Positions 51,420-61,778 of a stretch of 64,000 nucleotides of DNA are shown here, piece by piece. Below the pieces are notes generated by a model. The model had not been told where the DNA came from. It was given only the letters and a program-made list of their open reading frames with translations, and searched no databases. Each line of letters starts with the position of its first letter. The stretch's first letter is position 1. Source of the DNA: Paracoccus acridae (GTDB taxonomy: Bacteria > Pseudomonadota > Alphaproteobacteria > Rhodobacterales > Rhodobacteraceae); NCBI RefSeq assembly GCF_014642735.1, contig NZ_BMIV01000001.1, forward strand, positions 463,364 to 527,363, in the 5' to 3' direction. The translations under genes and the position numbers were made by a program.

Positions 51420-52361
51420 TCAGGCAATCGCTTGGCGGTAACCGGCGGCATAGCGGCCCGTCACATGGTGGCTGATCTGGCGTTCGATATCGCCCAGAAG
51501 GCTGGAGGCGCCGATGCGGAACAGGTCGGGGCGCAGCCAGTCGCGGCCCAGTTCCTCGGCCATCAGCACCTGCCAGTTCAGCGCGTCCTTGGCGGTCCGC
51601 AGGCCCCCCGCGGGCTTGAAGCCCACGACATGGCCGGTCTGGTCGCGATAATCGCGGATCGCCCGGCACATCACCAGCGACACGGGCAGGGTGGCGTTCA
51701 CGCCTTCCTTGCCGGTCGAGGTCTTGATCCAGTCCGCCCCCGCCTGCATTGCCACATGGCTGGCACGGGCGACATTCTCCAGCGATTTCAGATCGCCCGT
51801 AGCCAGGATCGCCTTCATCCTGGCATCGCCGCAGGCCTCTCGCATGGCGCGGAGTTCGTCGTAAAGCGCCGCCCATTCGCCGCGCAGCACATGGGCGCGG
51901 GTGATGACGATGTCGATCTCGTCCGCGCCGTGTTCGACGGCGTAAAGGATCTCGGCCAGCCGCAGGTTCAGGGGCATCAGTCCGGCAGGAAAGCCGGTGG
52001 CGACGCTGGCGACCGGGATGCCGGAATTGCCAAGGGCACGCTTGGCGGGCGCGACCATGGTGGGATAGACGCAGACCGCGCCGGTGGTCAGGCCGGTGGC
52101 GCCCATCGCCTCCAGCAGTTCGGACGCGATGGGCTGGCGCGCCTTTGCGCAAAGCCGCGCCACGCGGTCGGGCGTGTCGTCGCCCGCCAGCGTCGTCAGG
52201 TCGATGCAGCGCACGGCGTTCAGCAGCCAGGCCGCCTGATGGTCCTTCTTCAGACTGCGCCGGGCGGGTAGGCTGGCCGCGCGGCGTTCGACCGCCGGGG
52301 TATTGATGCGGATATCGGCGAACCAGTCGGTCCGCAGATCGGTGCCGGGATTGCGGGTCAT
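51420..52361 (-). CDS. deoC: Deoxyribose-phosphate aldolase
   Basis: DeoC cleaves 2-deoxyribose 5-phosphate to acetaldehyde and glyceraldehyde 3-phosphate in deoxynucleoside catabolism. The 313-residue protein is the longer DeoC type. The Schiff-base lysine lies in DWIKTSTGKEGVNATL near residue 222, VCVYPTMVAPAKRAL and the second lysine in HVVGFKPAGGLRT are present, and IDIVITRAHVLRGEW carries the Asp. Its start overlaps the DUF1523 stop (ATGA), and the ALDH16 gene starts 7 bp after its stop, so all four genes here look like one operon. Confidence 0.94.
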   Translation of the reverse strand: MTRNPGTDLRTDWFADIRINTPAVERRAASLPARRSLKKDHQAAWLLNAVRCIDLTTLAGDDTPDRVARLCAKARQPIASELLEAMGATGLTTGAVCVYPTMVAPAKRALGNSGIPVASVATGFPAGLMPLNLRLAEILYAVEHGADEIDIVITRAHVLRGEWAALYDELRAMREACGDARMKAILATGDLKSLENVARASHVAMQAGADWIKTSTGKEGVNATLPVSLVMCRAIRDYRDQTGHVVGFKPAGGLRTAKDALNWQVLMAEELGRDWLRPDLFRIGASSLLGDIERQISHHVTGRYAAGYRQAIA

Positions 52362-52924
52362 GGCTTTCTCCGCCAGCCGCCGAATCCGCGTTCCTGGAAC
52401 TGCGCCCACATGCGCCAGATCAGCGCCAGCAGCAGCAACAACACGATGCAGACGATGGAGGCTGCCCAGTTGCGCGGGCGTTCGTCCGGCCCGGCCAGCG
52501 TGTCGATGCTGACCGCGTTGGGATAGGTGGACAGCCACGCCATCCGCCAGCCATAGGCGGTCACGCTGACCCATTGCGGGTTTTCGCGCGTGGATTGCAG
52601 GTTCGTCGCCTCGGCCTGCAGGTTGGCGCTGTCGTATTTGAAATAGGGCGGCCAGATCCAGCCGGTATCCTCGTTGCGGTAAACGAAGACCTTGCCATTG
52701 GGGCGCACGGTTTCGATGAAGCGCACGTCGCGCTGGCCTTGCGCGTTCTCCACCGTGCCTGTGTTGTCGGACGCATAGAAGATCGCGTTCGAGGCCGTGA
52801 CCGAGGTCAGGCGGTTATAGGTATTGGTGATCCGCACCGTGTTCTTGGACGGCAGCGCATAGTCCAGGAACAGGAACACCGCGATGCCGAACAGCACGCC
52901 GACCGCGACCTTGAGATAATGCAT
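52358..52924 (-). CDS. DUF1523 family membrane protein
   Basis: A 188-residue protein with an N-terminal helix (about 4-22, LKVAVGVLFGIAVFLFLDYAL) and a C-terminal helix (about 152-170, ASIVCIVLLLLLALIWRMWA). The loop between, about 125 residues, probably faces the periplasm and includes TVRITNTYNRLTS, FIETVRPNGKVFVYRNEDTG and WIWPPYFKYDSANLQAEA. This pattern matches DUF1523, found mainly in Rhodobacterales; function unknown. It lies between a small membrane protein and deoC, with a 4-bp overlap to deoC. A role in sensing or uptake linked to deoxyribose use is only a guess. Confidence 0.8.
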   Translation of the reverse strand: MHYLKVAVGVLFGIAVFLFLDYALPSKNTVRITNTYNRLTSVTASNAIFYASDNTGTVENAQGQRDVRFIETVRPNGKVFVYRNEDTGWIWPPYFKYDSANLQAEATNLQSTRENPQWVSVTAYGWRMAWLSTYPNAVSIDTLAGPDERPRNWAASIVCIVLLLLLALIWRMWAQFQERGFGGWRRKP

Positions 52925-52937
52925 GGATGGCGCGCCC

Positions 52938-53219
52938 TTACTGCCAGTTGACCCAATAGATGATGCCCATGACCGCCAGGTTGGGCAGAACGAAGACCAG
53001 AAGCAACAGCCGCGATTTCAGCGTCCTGTCGAAGCCGATCATGGACCTGCGGACGAACGCGCGCCGCGCGGGGGTGTTCCCCGGCATGGAGGGGTGGCGT
53101 TCGTCCCAGATCTCCTCCAGCCGTTCGGTCCGCAGTGACCGGAGATAGACCCGCAGCAGCAGATAGAACACCGTTTCGGCGATCAGCAGGAACAGGATCA
53201 GGCGGATGAAGGCGGCCAA
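52938..53219 (-). CDS. Small two-helix membrane protein
   Basis: A 93-residue protein with helices at about 4-24 (FIRLILFLLIAETVFYLLLRV) and 69-90 (SRLLLLVFVLPNLAVMGIIYW). The basic segment between (RSLRTERLEEIWDERHPSMP, then RRAFVRRSMIGFDRTLKSR) is probably cytoplasmic. I do not recognise a named family; similar short proteins occur next to DUF1523 in related genomes as far as I recall. It is 13 bp upstream of the DUF1523 gene and appears to be the first gene of the deoC operon. Confidence 0.75.
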   Translation of the reverse strand: MAAFIRLILFLLIAETVFYLLLRVYLRSLRTERLEEIWDERHPSMPGNTPARRAFVRRSMIGFDRTLKSRLLLLVFVLPNLAVMGIIYWVNWQ

Positions 53220-53279
53220 GGGCGGTTCCGGGATGGTTTCGCCCGAAGGCTAGCATCGCAGGGGGCAGGGGACCAGCGG

Positions 53280-55655
53280 TCAGAACGGAACGTCATCCCC
53301 GCCCGCCGGCTGGACATAGGCGGCCTTGATGTTCTTGAAGCCCGCCGCGAATTGCACGGTCAGCGTATCCTCGGCGATGCCCATCACCGTGCCCTCGCCG
53401 AACTTGGCATGGGTCACGCGGTCGCCCACGGTGAACTTCGACGCAGGCTCGGCGTCGATGATGATGGGCGCGCGGTGGACCGGCGCCTTGCGTTCGGATG
53501 CGCGGGCCTGCATCCGCTTCCATCCGGGCGAGTTGTAGACATCGGCCTTGGCCGCGCGTTCGTGCAGTGCATTGACCGGACCGCCGGCCGCAAAGGCCAT
53601 CGCCGCGCCATAGCCGCCGCCGTAAAGGCCGGGGGGCGTCAGGACCTCGACATGTTCGGGCGGCAGTTCATCGACGAAGCGCGAGGGCATGGAGCTTTGC
53701 CATTGCCCGTAAAGGCGCCGGTTGCCCGCGAAGCTGATCGTCGCCAGCCGTTCCGCGCGGGTGATGCCGACATAGGCCAGGCGCCGTTCTTCCTCGAGCC
53801 CCTTGGTGCCGTTTTCATCCATCGCCCGCTGGCTGGGGAACAACCCGTCCTCCCATCCCGGCAGGAAGACGATGGGGAATTCCAGGCCCTTGGCGGCGTG
53901 CAGGGTCATGATGCTGACCTGTTCGGCTGCCTCGCCCTCGTCCCGGTCCATCACCAGGGCCACGTGTTCCAGGAAGCCTTGCAGGTTGTCGAACTCCTCC
54001 AGTGCCTTGATCAGTTCCTTGAGGTTGTCCAGACGCCCCGGCGCGTCGGGCGACTTGTCGTTCTGCCACATGGCGGTATAGCCGGATTCGTCCAGGATCC
54101 GCTCGGCCAGTTCGACATGGTTCACCCGGTCGTCCAGGGCATCGGCGTGCCAGCGGCCCAGGGCCTCGGTGAACTGGCGCATGCTTGCCGCAGCCTTGCC
54201 GGACAGGTCGCCCGCCGTCAGCGCCGCGACCGTTCCGTCCAGCAGCGACAGCCCGCGTGCCCGTGCCATGTGCTGGATGGCTTGCAGGCCCTTTTCGCCA
54301 AGGCCGCGCTTGGGCGTGTTGGCGATGCGTTCGAAGGCCAGGTCGTCGGCGGGGCTGACCACCAGCCGGAAATAGGCCATCGCGTCGCGGATTTCCGCGC
54401 GCTCATAGAAGCGCGGGCCGCCGATCACGCGATAGGGCAGGCCGATGGACATGAAGCGGTCCTCGAAGGCGCGCATCTGGTGGGATGCGCGGACAAGGAT
54501 GGCGATGTCGTTCAGGCTGGTGCGGCCGACGCTGGCGCGGTGGCCGCCGTGAAAGGCCTCGATCTCCTCGCCGATCCAGCGGGCCTCGGCCTCGCTGTCC
54601 CAATGGCCGATCAGGCGCACGGGTTCGCCGCCCTCGGCCTCGGTCCACAGGGTCTTGCCCAGGCGGCCCTGGTTGGCGGCGATCAGGCCGGATGCGGCGG
54701 CCAGGATCTGCGGGGTCGAGCGATAGTTCTGTTCCAGCCGGATCACCTGCGCGCCGGGGAAATCCTTCTCGAAGCGGAGGATGTTGCCGACCTCGGCCCC
54801 GCGCCAGCCATAGATCGACTGGTCGTCGTCTCCCACGCAGCAGATGTTGCGATGCGCCTGGGCCAGCAGCCGCAGCCACATGTACTGCGCCACGTTGGTG
54901 TCCTGGTATTCGTCCACCAGGATATAGCGGAAGCGGTCCTGCCAGGACCGCAGCACGTCGGGATGCGCCTGGAACAGCGTCACGCAATGCATCAGAAGGT
55001 CGCCGAAATCGACCGCGTTCAGCGCCAGCAGGCGGTTCTGATAGGCCTGGTACAGCTTGCCGCCCCAGCCGTCGAAACCCGTGCCCTCGCCCCTGGGCAG
55101 GTTGGCGGGGGTCAGGCAGCGGTTTTTCCAGCCGTCGATCAGATGGGCCAACTGGCGGGCAGGCCAGCGTTTCTCGTCCAGGTTCTCGGCCTGGATCAAC
55201 TGCTTGAGCAGCCGGATCTGGTCGTCGGTATCCAGTATGGTGAAGGAAGGCTTCAGGTGCAGTTCGCCATTGCCGATCAGTTCGGCATGGCGGCGCAGGA
55301 TCTTGACGCTGATGGAATGGAAGGTGCCCAGCCAAGGCATCCCCTCGACCGTCTCGCCCAGCAGGCGGGCGATGCGGTTCTTCATTTCCCGCGCGGCCTT
55401 GTTGGTGAAGGTCACGGCCAGAATCTGGCCCGGCCGCGCCTTGCCCAGCATCAGCAGATGCGCGATCCGCGTGGTCAGCGCGCGGGTCTTGCCGGTGCCC
55501 GCGCCCGCCAGCATCAGCACCGGCCCGTCCAGCGTTTCCACGGCGGCGCGCTGTGCGGCGTTCAGCCCGTCCAGATAGGGGGCAGGGCGCGCGGCCATCG
55601 CGCGTTGCGACAGCGGCACGCCGCCCATGTCGTCGGAATCGTCCAAAAGCTCCAT
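53280..55655 (-). CDS. uvrD: UvrD/PcrA-type ATP-dependent DNA helicase
   Basis: The 791-residue SF1A helicase unwinds DNA 3'-5' in nucleotide-excision and mismatch repair. The N-terminus has LNAAQRAAVETLDGPVLMLAGAGTGKT with Walker A, then VTFTNKAAREM, the DEYQDTN motif II, GDDDQSIYGWRGA, QNYRST and the C-terminal LMTLHAAKGLEFPIVFLPG and VGITRAERL. The last 60 residues (FTVGDRVTHAKFGEGTVMGI) are the tudor-like RNA polymerase-binding domain of PcrA/UvrD. ATG 55655 is adopted; ATG 55685 would add 10 residues. No SOS box was recognised upstream. Confidence 0.96.
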   Translation of the reverse strand: MELLDDSDDMGGVPLSQRAMAARPAPYLDGLNAAQRAAVETLDGPVLMLAGAGTGKTRALTTRIAHLLMLGKARPGQILAVTFTNKAAREMKNRIARLLGETVEGMPWLGTFHSISVKILRRHAELIGNGELHLKPSFTILDTDDQIRLLKQLIQAENLDEKRWPARQLAHLIDGWKNRCLTPANLPRGEGTGFDGWGGKLYQAYQNRLLALNAVDFGDLLMHCVTLFQAHPDVLRSWQDRFRYILVDEYQDTNVAQYMWLRLLAQAHRNICCVGDDDQSIYGWRGAEVGNILRFEKDFPGAQVIRLEQNYRSTPQILAAASGLIAANQGRLGKTLWTEAEGGEPVRLIGHWDSEAEARWIGEEIEAFHGGHRASVGRTSLNDIAILVRASHQMRAFEDRFMSIGLPYRVIGGPRFYERAEIRDAMAYFRLVVSPADDLAFERIANTPKRGLGEKGLQAIQHMARARGLSLLDGTVAALTAGDLSGKAAASMRQFTEALGRWHADALDDRVNHVELAERILDESGYTAMWQNDKSPDAPGRLDNLKELIKALEEFDNLQGFLEHVALVMDRDEGEAAEQVSIMTLHAAKGLEFPIVFLPGWEDGLFPSQRAMDENGTKGLEEERRLAYVGITRAERLATISFAGNRRLYGQWQSSMPSRFVDELPPEHVEVLTPPGLYGGGYGAAMAFAAGGPVNALHERAAKADVYNSPGWKRMQARASERKAPVHRAPIIIDAEPASKFTVGDRVTHAKFGEGTVMGIAEDTLTVQFAAGFKNIKAAYVQPAGGDDVPF

Positions 55656-55726
55656 CCCGCCAACATAGGCGGGTCGGCGGGACATGGAAAGCCCATGTTC
55701 CGCCTTCGTTCGCATTCGCGGTGGAA

Positions 55727-56722
55727 TTACCGTCCCCGGATGCGCGGGTCCATCGCGTCGCGCAGCCCGTCGCCGATATAGTTGACGCACAGCACCGTCA
55801 GCGAGATGAACAGCCCCGGCAGGATCACCCGCGACGGATACTGGATCATCTGGTCCACCGCGTCGTAAAGCAGCCGCCCCCAGGTCGGGAAGTCGGGCGG
55901 GAAGCCCAGGCCCAGGAAGGACAGCGCGCTTTCGGTGATGATCGCCGTGGCGATGCCCAGCGTGGCCGCGACCATGATCGGCGACAGCACGTTGGGCAGC
56001 ACATGGCGCAGGATCATGCGGTGCGCGGGGGTGCCGATGGATTTGGCGGCCAGGATGAATTCGCGCTCCTTCAGGCCCAGCACGTCGCCACGCACGATGC
56101 GCGCGGCCTGCATCCAGCTTGTCGCGCCGATGGCGGAGACGATCAGGATGAAGGTGCCCATGGCGGGACCGAAGGACTGCGACAGCGGCTCGCGGAACAG
56201 GGTAACCATCAGCAGCAGCAGCGGCAGCAGGGGCAGGGCCAGGAACAGTTCGGTCATCCGCATCAGCGGCGCGTCCAGCCTGCGGAAGTAACCCGAAGTC
56301 ACGCCGATCAGGCTGCCCAGCGAGATCGCGATGATCATCGCGGTCAGCCCCACGGCGATGGACACCCGGCCCCCGGCCATCAGCCGGGCCAGCATGTCGC
56401 GGCCCAACTGGTCGGTGCCCAACGGATGCGCGGCTGAAAAGCCCGAATTGCGGGCGCGGATGTCCACATAGGTCGGGTCGATGGTCCAGATGTATGGGCC
56501 GACCAGCACGAACAGGATGGTCAGGACGAACAGTACCAGGGCCACCATCGCGCCCTTGTGGCTGCGGAACTGCCGCCAGACGTCGCGCCATTGGCTGCGG
56601 GTTTCCCCGCCGGCGTGAAGGGGATTGTCCGGCGGCAGGGCGGCCGTGGCGCCTGCCGCCGCGGCGGTCGCGTCCACGGTCTCGCGCAGGTCCAGGTGAT
56701 GCTGGCGTTCGGTGTCAGTCAT
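55727..56722 (-). CDS. Peptide ABC transporter permease (DppC/OppC type)
   Basis: A 331-residue inner-membrane permease. An amphipathic N-terminus is followed by helix 1 (MVALVLFVLTILFVLVGPYI), the OppC N-terminal domain and the core LGTDQLGRDMLARLMAGGRVS. The EAA loop for the ATPase is EFILAAKSIGTPAHRMILRHVLPN. The end, DGLRDAMDPRIRGR, is the usual C-terminus of this family. It forms the channel with the upstream permease, whose stop overlaps this start by 8 bp. The substrate, dipeptides or oligopeptides, is inferred from the family. Confidence 0.93.
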   Translation of the reverse strand: MTDTERQHHLDLRETVDATAAAAGATAALPPDNPLHAGGETRSQWRDVWRQFRSHKGAMVALVLFVLTILFVLVGPYIWTIDPTYVDIRARNSGFSAAHPLGTDQLGRDMLARLMAGGRVSIAVGLTAMIIAISLGSLIGVTSGYFRRLDAPLMRMTELFLALPLLPLLLLMVTLFREPLSQSFGPAMGTFILIVSAIGATSWMQAARIVRGDVLGLKEREFILAAKSIGTPAHRMILRHVLPNVLSPIMVAATLGIATAIITESALSFLGLGFPPDFPTWGRLLYDAVDQMIQYPSRVILPGLFISLTVLCVNYIGDGLRDAMDPRIRGR

Positions 56723-57722
56723 AGCGGATCCTCGGGTCCAGGATGCCGTAGAGGATGTCGGCAATCAGGGTGAACAGCACGATCAGGATCGCGAAGATGA
56801 AGGTCAGCGTCAGCACCATGGGAATGTCGTTGCCGTGGATCGCTGTGATCAGCAACTGGCCCAGGCCGTTCACCTTGAAGACCTGTTCCGTGATGATCGC
56901 GCCGCCGAAGACGGCGGGAAGGCCAAGCGCGATCACGGTGATGACGGGGATCAGGCTGTTCCTCAGCACATGCTTCAGGACCACGGTCCGTTCCGACAGG
57001 CCCTTGGCGCGGGCGGTGCGGACGTAATCCTGGCCCAGGTTGTCCAGCATGGATGCGCGCATGAAGCGGCTGATCTGCGCCGCGTTATACAGCGCCAGCA
57101 CCGTCACCGGCATGACCATCTGCCGGACCTGCGCCCAGAAGCTGTCCCAGTCGCGCACCACAAGCGTGGTGTCATAGACCGAGGGGAACCATTGCAGCTT
57201 CACCCCGAAGATGATGATCAGCACCACGCCGGTGAAGAAGGTCGGCATCGAAAAGCCGATCATCGACACGAAGGTGCCCAACTGGTCGAACCAGGAATAC
57301 TGCTTGTAGGCCGAGATGATGCCGATCGGCAGCGCGATCAGCACGCCCACCAGATAGGAAAAGCCCACCACGGTCAGCGTCTGCGGCACGCGTTGCGCGA
57401 TCACGTCGAAGACCGGGCTGCGCGACTGGAAGCTGATGATGCGCTGCATCCCGGCGCTGAACTGCGTGCCGAAGACATGGTCGAACCAGTACAGCGGCTC
57501 GACCCAGAAGAACTGCTTCAGCCACAGGACATAGCGCACATACCAGGGCGATCCCAGGCCAAGCGCCTCGCGCATTCGCTCCTTCACCTCGGGCGGGACG
57601 GTCAGCGGCACGTCGCCCAGCGGATCGCCCGGCGACGCCTCCAGCAGCAGGAAGATCACCAGCGATATGAACAGAAGCGTCGGGATCGCCAGCAGCAGGC
57701 GGCGGATGGTGAATGTCAGCAT
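56715..57722 (-). CDS. Peptide ABC transporter permease (DppB/OppB type)
   Basis: A 335-residue permease starting MLTFTIRRLLLAIPTLLFISLVIFLLL, the classical OppB beginning with the RRLL motif. It has an extended periplasmic loop (about 60-100, WLKQFFWVEPLYWFDHVFGT). The EAA loop is DYVRTARAKGLSERTVVLKHVLRNSL. It ends ADILYGILDPRIRYD. Its 98-bp separation from the binding-protein gene contains a strong stem-loop, which is common where the binding protein is made in excess. The partner permease follows with an 8-bp overlap. Confidence 0.93.
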   Translation of the reverse strand: MLTFTIRRLLLAIPTLLFISLVIFLLLEASPGDPLGDVPLTVPPEVKERMREALGLGSPWYVRYVLWLKQFFWVEPLYWFDHVFGTQFSAGMQRIISFQSRSPVFDVIAQRVPQTLTVVGFSYLVGVLIALPIGIISAYKQYSWFDQLGTFVSMIGFSMPTFFTGVVLIIIFGVKLQWFPSVYDTTLVVRDWDSFWAQVRQMVMPVTVLALYNAAQISRFMRASMLDNLGQDYVRTARAKGLSERTVVLKHVLRNSLIPVITVIALGLPAVFGGAIITEQVFKVNGLGQLLITAIHGNDIPMVLTLTFIFAILIVLFTLIADILYGILDPRIRYD

Positions 57723-57787
57723 CGTGTGCCTCGGTCAGGGCGCTTCGTTTCGGCGCGGATGTCGTGGGGATTGACCGGTGTGAAACC

Positions 57788-57811
57788 GGCCCCGCGACGG
57801 ATCGCGGGGCC
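57788..57811 (-). terminator. Stem-loop between binding-protein and permease genes
   Basis: A perfect 10-bp stem GGCCCCGCGA/TCGCGGGGCC with loop TCCG (minus strand) stands 8 bp after the binding-protein stop and lacks a full T run. It probably protects the upstream mRNA or partly terminates. Confidence 0.7.
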
Positions 57812-57819
57812 GGGCGGGA

Positions 57820-59523
57820 TCACTGCTGCACGCGGGTCCAGTCGGCCACGTTCCACAGTTCCGAATCCCAGGCGTTGATCTGGACGCCGCCCAGGCTGTT
57901 CGAATGGGCCGAGGCCGTGCCGCGATAGATCAGCGGGATGATCGCGTTGCTTTCCTTGGTCAGCATCTCGTTCAGCTTCTGGCCGATCTTGCCGCGTTCG
58001 GCGGGATCGACGGTCTTGCCCAGTTCGACCAGCAAGGCGTCATAGGCGGGATCGCAGTAACGGCTGATGTTTTCGCCCTGCCACTGGTTGGCGGGGCTGG
58101 GGGCCTTGTCGCAGGTCCATTTCGCCAGATAGGGCGCGGGATTGCCGCCCTCGAAGTTGTCGGCATACATCTGCACGTCGGCATAGAATTTCTGCAGCGT
58201 GTCGGGCGAACCGGGATCCGTGCCGAAGAAGACCGAGGCATCGACGGTCTTCAACTCGGTCTCGATGCCGATTTCCGACCACCATTGCTTGATCAGCGCC
58301 TGGAAGTCCTGGCGCACCGCGTTGACCGAGGTCTGGAAGACCATCTTCAACTGCACGCCGTCCTTTTCGCGCACGCCGCTGCCGCCCACGGTCCAGCCGG
58401 CCTCATCCAGAAGCGCCTTGGCGCCCTCGATGTCCTGGGTCAGGCATTCCTGGTTGGGCGATGCCCAGGCCTCGGGCGCGGGGACATAGTTGCAGGTCGG
58501 CTTGCCCGAGGCGCCATAGCCGATTTCCGTCAGAAGCTGGCGGTCGATGGCCATCGACAGGGCCTTGCGGACCGCCGGGTCGGTCAGGAAGGGGTGGGGA
58601 TGGGCGTTTGTCGAACGCTCTCCCTCGGGGTGGGACGACGACGGATCGGTCAGGTTGACGTGGATCCGTTCGACCAGGCTGCCGAAGGCCGCGCTGACCT
58701 TGCCGCGGCCCATCTGCTCCATCCCGGCGATCACGTCGGGGGAAAGCTGGGTGTTCCAGGCGTAATCGTATTCGCCCGTTTCCAGGACCGAACGCGCCGC
58801 AGCGGCCGCATCGCCGCCGCCCTTGATGGTGGCGGTCGCGAAGGCGGGCTTGGCCGGGTCGCGGTATTCGGGATTGGCCTCGAAGGTGATCACGTCGTTG
58901 GTCAGGAACTGCGTGACGCGGAAGGGACCGGTACCGATGGGGTTGAAGTTCTGGTCGGTGCAGGTAGGCGCATTGGCGCCCAGGCAGTTTTCGAACTGGG
59001 CCTTCTGGATGATCGGTCCGTTCGCGCCCACAAAGGCCGAATAGGGGTCGGGCATCGGTTCGGTGAAGTTGATCTTGACCGTCAGGTCATCGACCGCCTC
59101 GATCGACTCGATCCCCTCGAACTTGGCAAGCTGCGAACAGCCGCCCTGGGGGTCCATGCAATACTGGCCGGAAAACACCACGTCGGCCGAGGTGACGGGC
59201 GTGCCGTCCGACCATTTCAGCCCTTCCTGCAGCTTCCATGTGACCGATTTCAGATCCTCGGCAATGCCGCCGTTTTCCAGGGTCGGGATTTCGGCCGCCA
59301 GGCGCGGGACATGCTCGCCCTCGGGGGTCATGCTGGCCAGCGGCTCCAGCACCATGCTGGACGCGATCAGTTCCTTGGTGCCCCCCGAAAGATACGGGTT
59401 CATCGTGGATGGGGCCTGCCACATGATGATGTTCAGGGCGCCGTCGCTGCCGCGTTCGGCCATGGCGGCGGGGGCAAGGGCCAGGCTGGCCGCAGCGCCC
59501 ATCAGCAGTGTCTTCAGCTTCAT
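57820..59523 (-). CDS. Peptide ABC transporter substrate-binding protein (family 5)
   Basis: A 567-residue periplasmic protein with a Sec signal peptide, MKLKTLLMGAAASLALAPAA, cleaved near AMAE. It belongs to the DppA/OppA family (SBP_bac_5): LEPLASMTPEGEHVPRLAAEIP, the signature WKLQEGLKWSDGTPVTSADVVFS, GTGPFRVTQF and VRKALSMAIDRQLLTEIGYG. Several cysteines (DPQGGCS, FENCLGANAPTC, TCNYVP) may form disulfides. Ligands of the family range from dipeptides to nickel or oligosaccharides; peptides are favoured by the adjacent M20 amidohydrolase. AGGAGA lies before ATG 59523. It is divergent from the ATPase gene. Confidence 0.93.
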   Translation of the reverse strand: MKLKTLLMGAAASLALAPAAMAERGSDGALNIIMWQAPSTMNPYLSGGTKELIASSMVLEPLASMTPEGEHVPRLAAEIPTLENGGIAEDLKSVTWKLQEGLKWSDGTPVTSADVVFSGQYCMDPQGGCSQLAKFEGIESIEAVDDLTVKINFTEPMPDPYSAFVGANGPIIQKAQFENCLGANAPTCTDQNFNPIGTGPFRVTQFLTNDVITFEANPEYRDPAKPAFATATIKGGGDAAAAARSVLETGEYDYAWNTQLSPDVIAGMEQMGRGKVSAAFGSLVERIHVNLTDPSSSHPEGERSTNAHPHPFLTDPAVRKALSMAIDRQLLTEIGYGASGKPTCNYVPAPEAWASPNQECLTQDIEGAKALLDEAGWTVGGSGVREKDGVQLKMVFQTSVNAVRQDFQALIKQWWSEIGIETELKTVDASVFFGTDPGSPDTLQKFYADVQMYADNFEGGNPAPYLAKWTCDKAPSPANQWQGENISRYCDPAYDALLVELGKTVDPAERGKIGQKLNEMLTKESNAIIPLIYRGTASAHSNSLGGVQINAWDSELWNVADWTRVQQ

Positions 59524-59722
59524 CGATCTCTCCTGTCGGAAGTTGCGACCCGCAGGCGCGGGGTCGGAACGCTTGGTGCCTTTGGCAGGCTTATATCGTT
59601 GTTTTTCCTTGGGTTGCCGGGACATTGTTCCGATCCTGCCATCCGCGGAATGCAATCAGTTTCAATCGAAGCCCGTTTGGAAAGCAAGCGTTATCGCGTG
59701 ACACAAGCGGGGTCTTTCGCCT

Positions 59723-59750
59723 TTGACATTTCCCGCCCGCCCGCTAGCCT
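59723..59750 (+). promoter_or_regulatory. Strong sigma-70-like promoter of the transporter ATPase gene
   Basis: A consensus -35 TTGACA (59723-59728) is 16 bp from TAGCCT (59745-59750), 30 bp before ATG 59781. It lies in the 257-bp divergent region shared with the binding-protein gene. Confidence 0.65.
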
Positions 59751-59780
59751 TTCCCAAAAGCACAGGCCGGGGGCGACGGG

Positions 59781-61613
<1,833 letters not shown>

Positions 61614-61642
61614 TGCCGTTCTGCGCCCAGGACCATGGAACA

Positions 61643-61675
61643 GGAACGGCACGATAGGGTCTCGTGCCTTGTTCC
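61643..61675 (+). terminator. Hairpin after the transporter ATPase gene
   Basis: GGAAC-GGCACGA pairs with TCGTGCC-TT-GTTCC around TAGGGTC, with a 2-base bulge, 30 bp after the stop. No clear T run. Confidence 0.5.
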
Positions 61676-61778
61676 GTCAGGATTATCGCAATGCCCTGGA
61701 TCCGCTGTCGGACCCCGGCAGACGGCTTGCACAGCCTGCATAAAGGGTTCACCCTGTCGCCCGTGAAGGAGACCGAAC

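Noticed and set aside
49157..51475. 772-codon plus-strand frame
   Set aside because: Fully antisense to ALDH16, which has complete motifs; composition is that of a complement frame.
53352..55781. 809-codon plus-strand frame opposite uvrD
   Set aside because: Antisense to all helicase motifs; no recognisable domain or ribosome site.
57904..59720. Long plus-strand frame opposite the binding-protein gene
   Set aside because: Shadow of the signal-peptide-bearing binding protein; no independent support.
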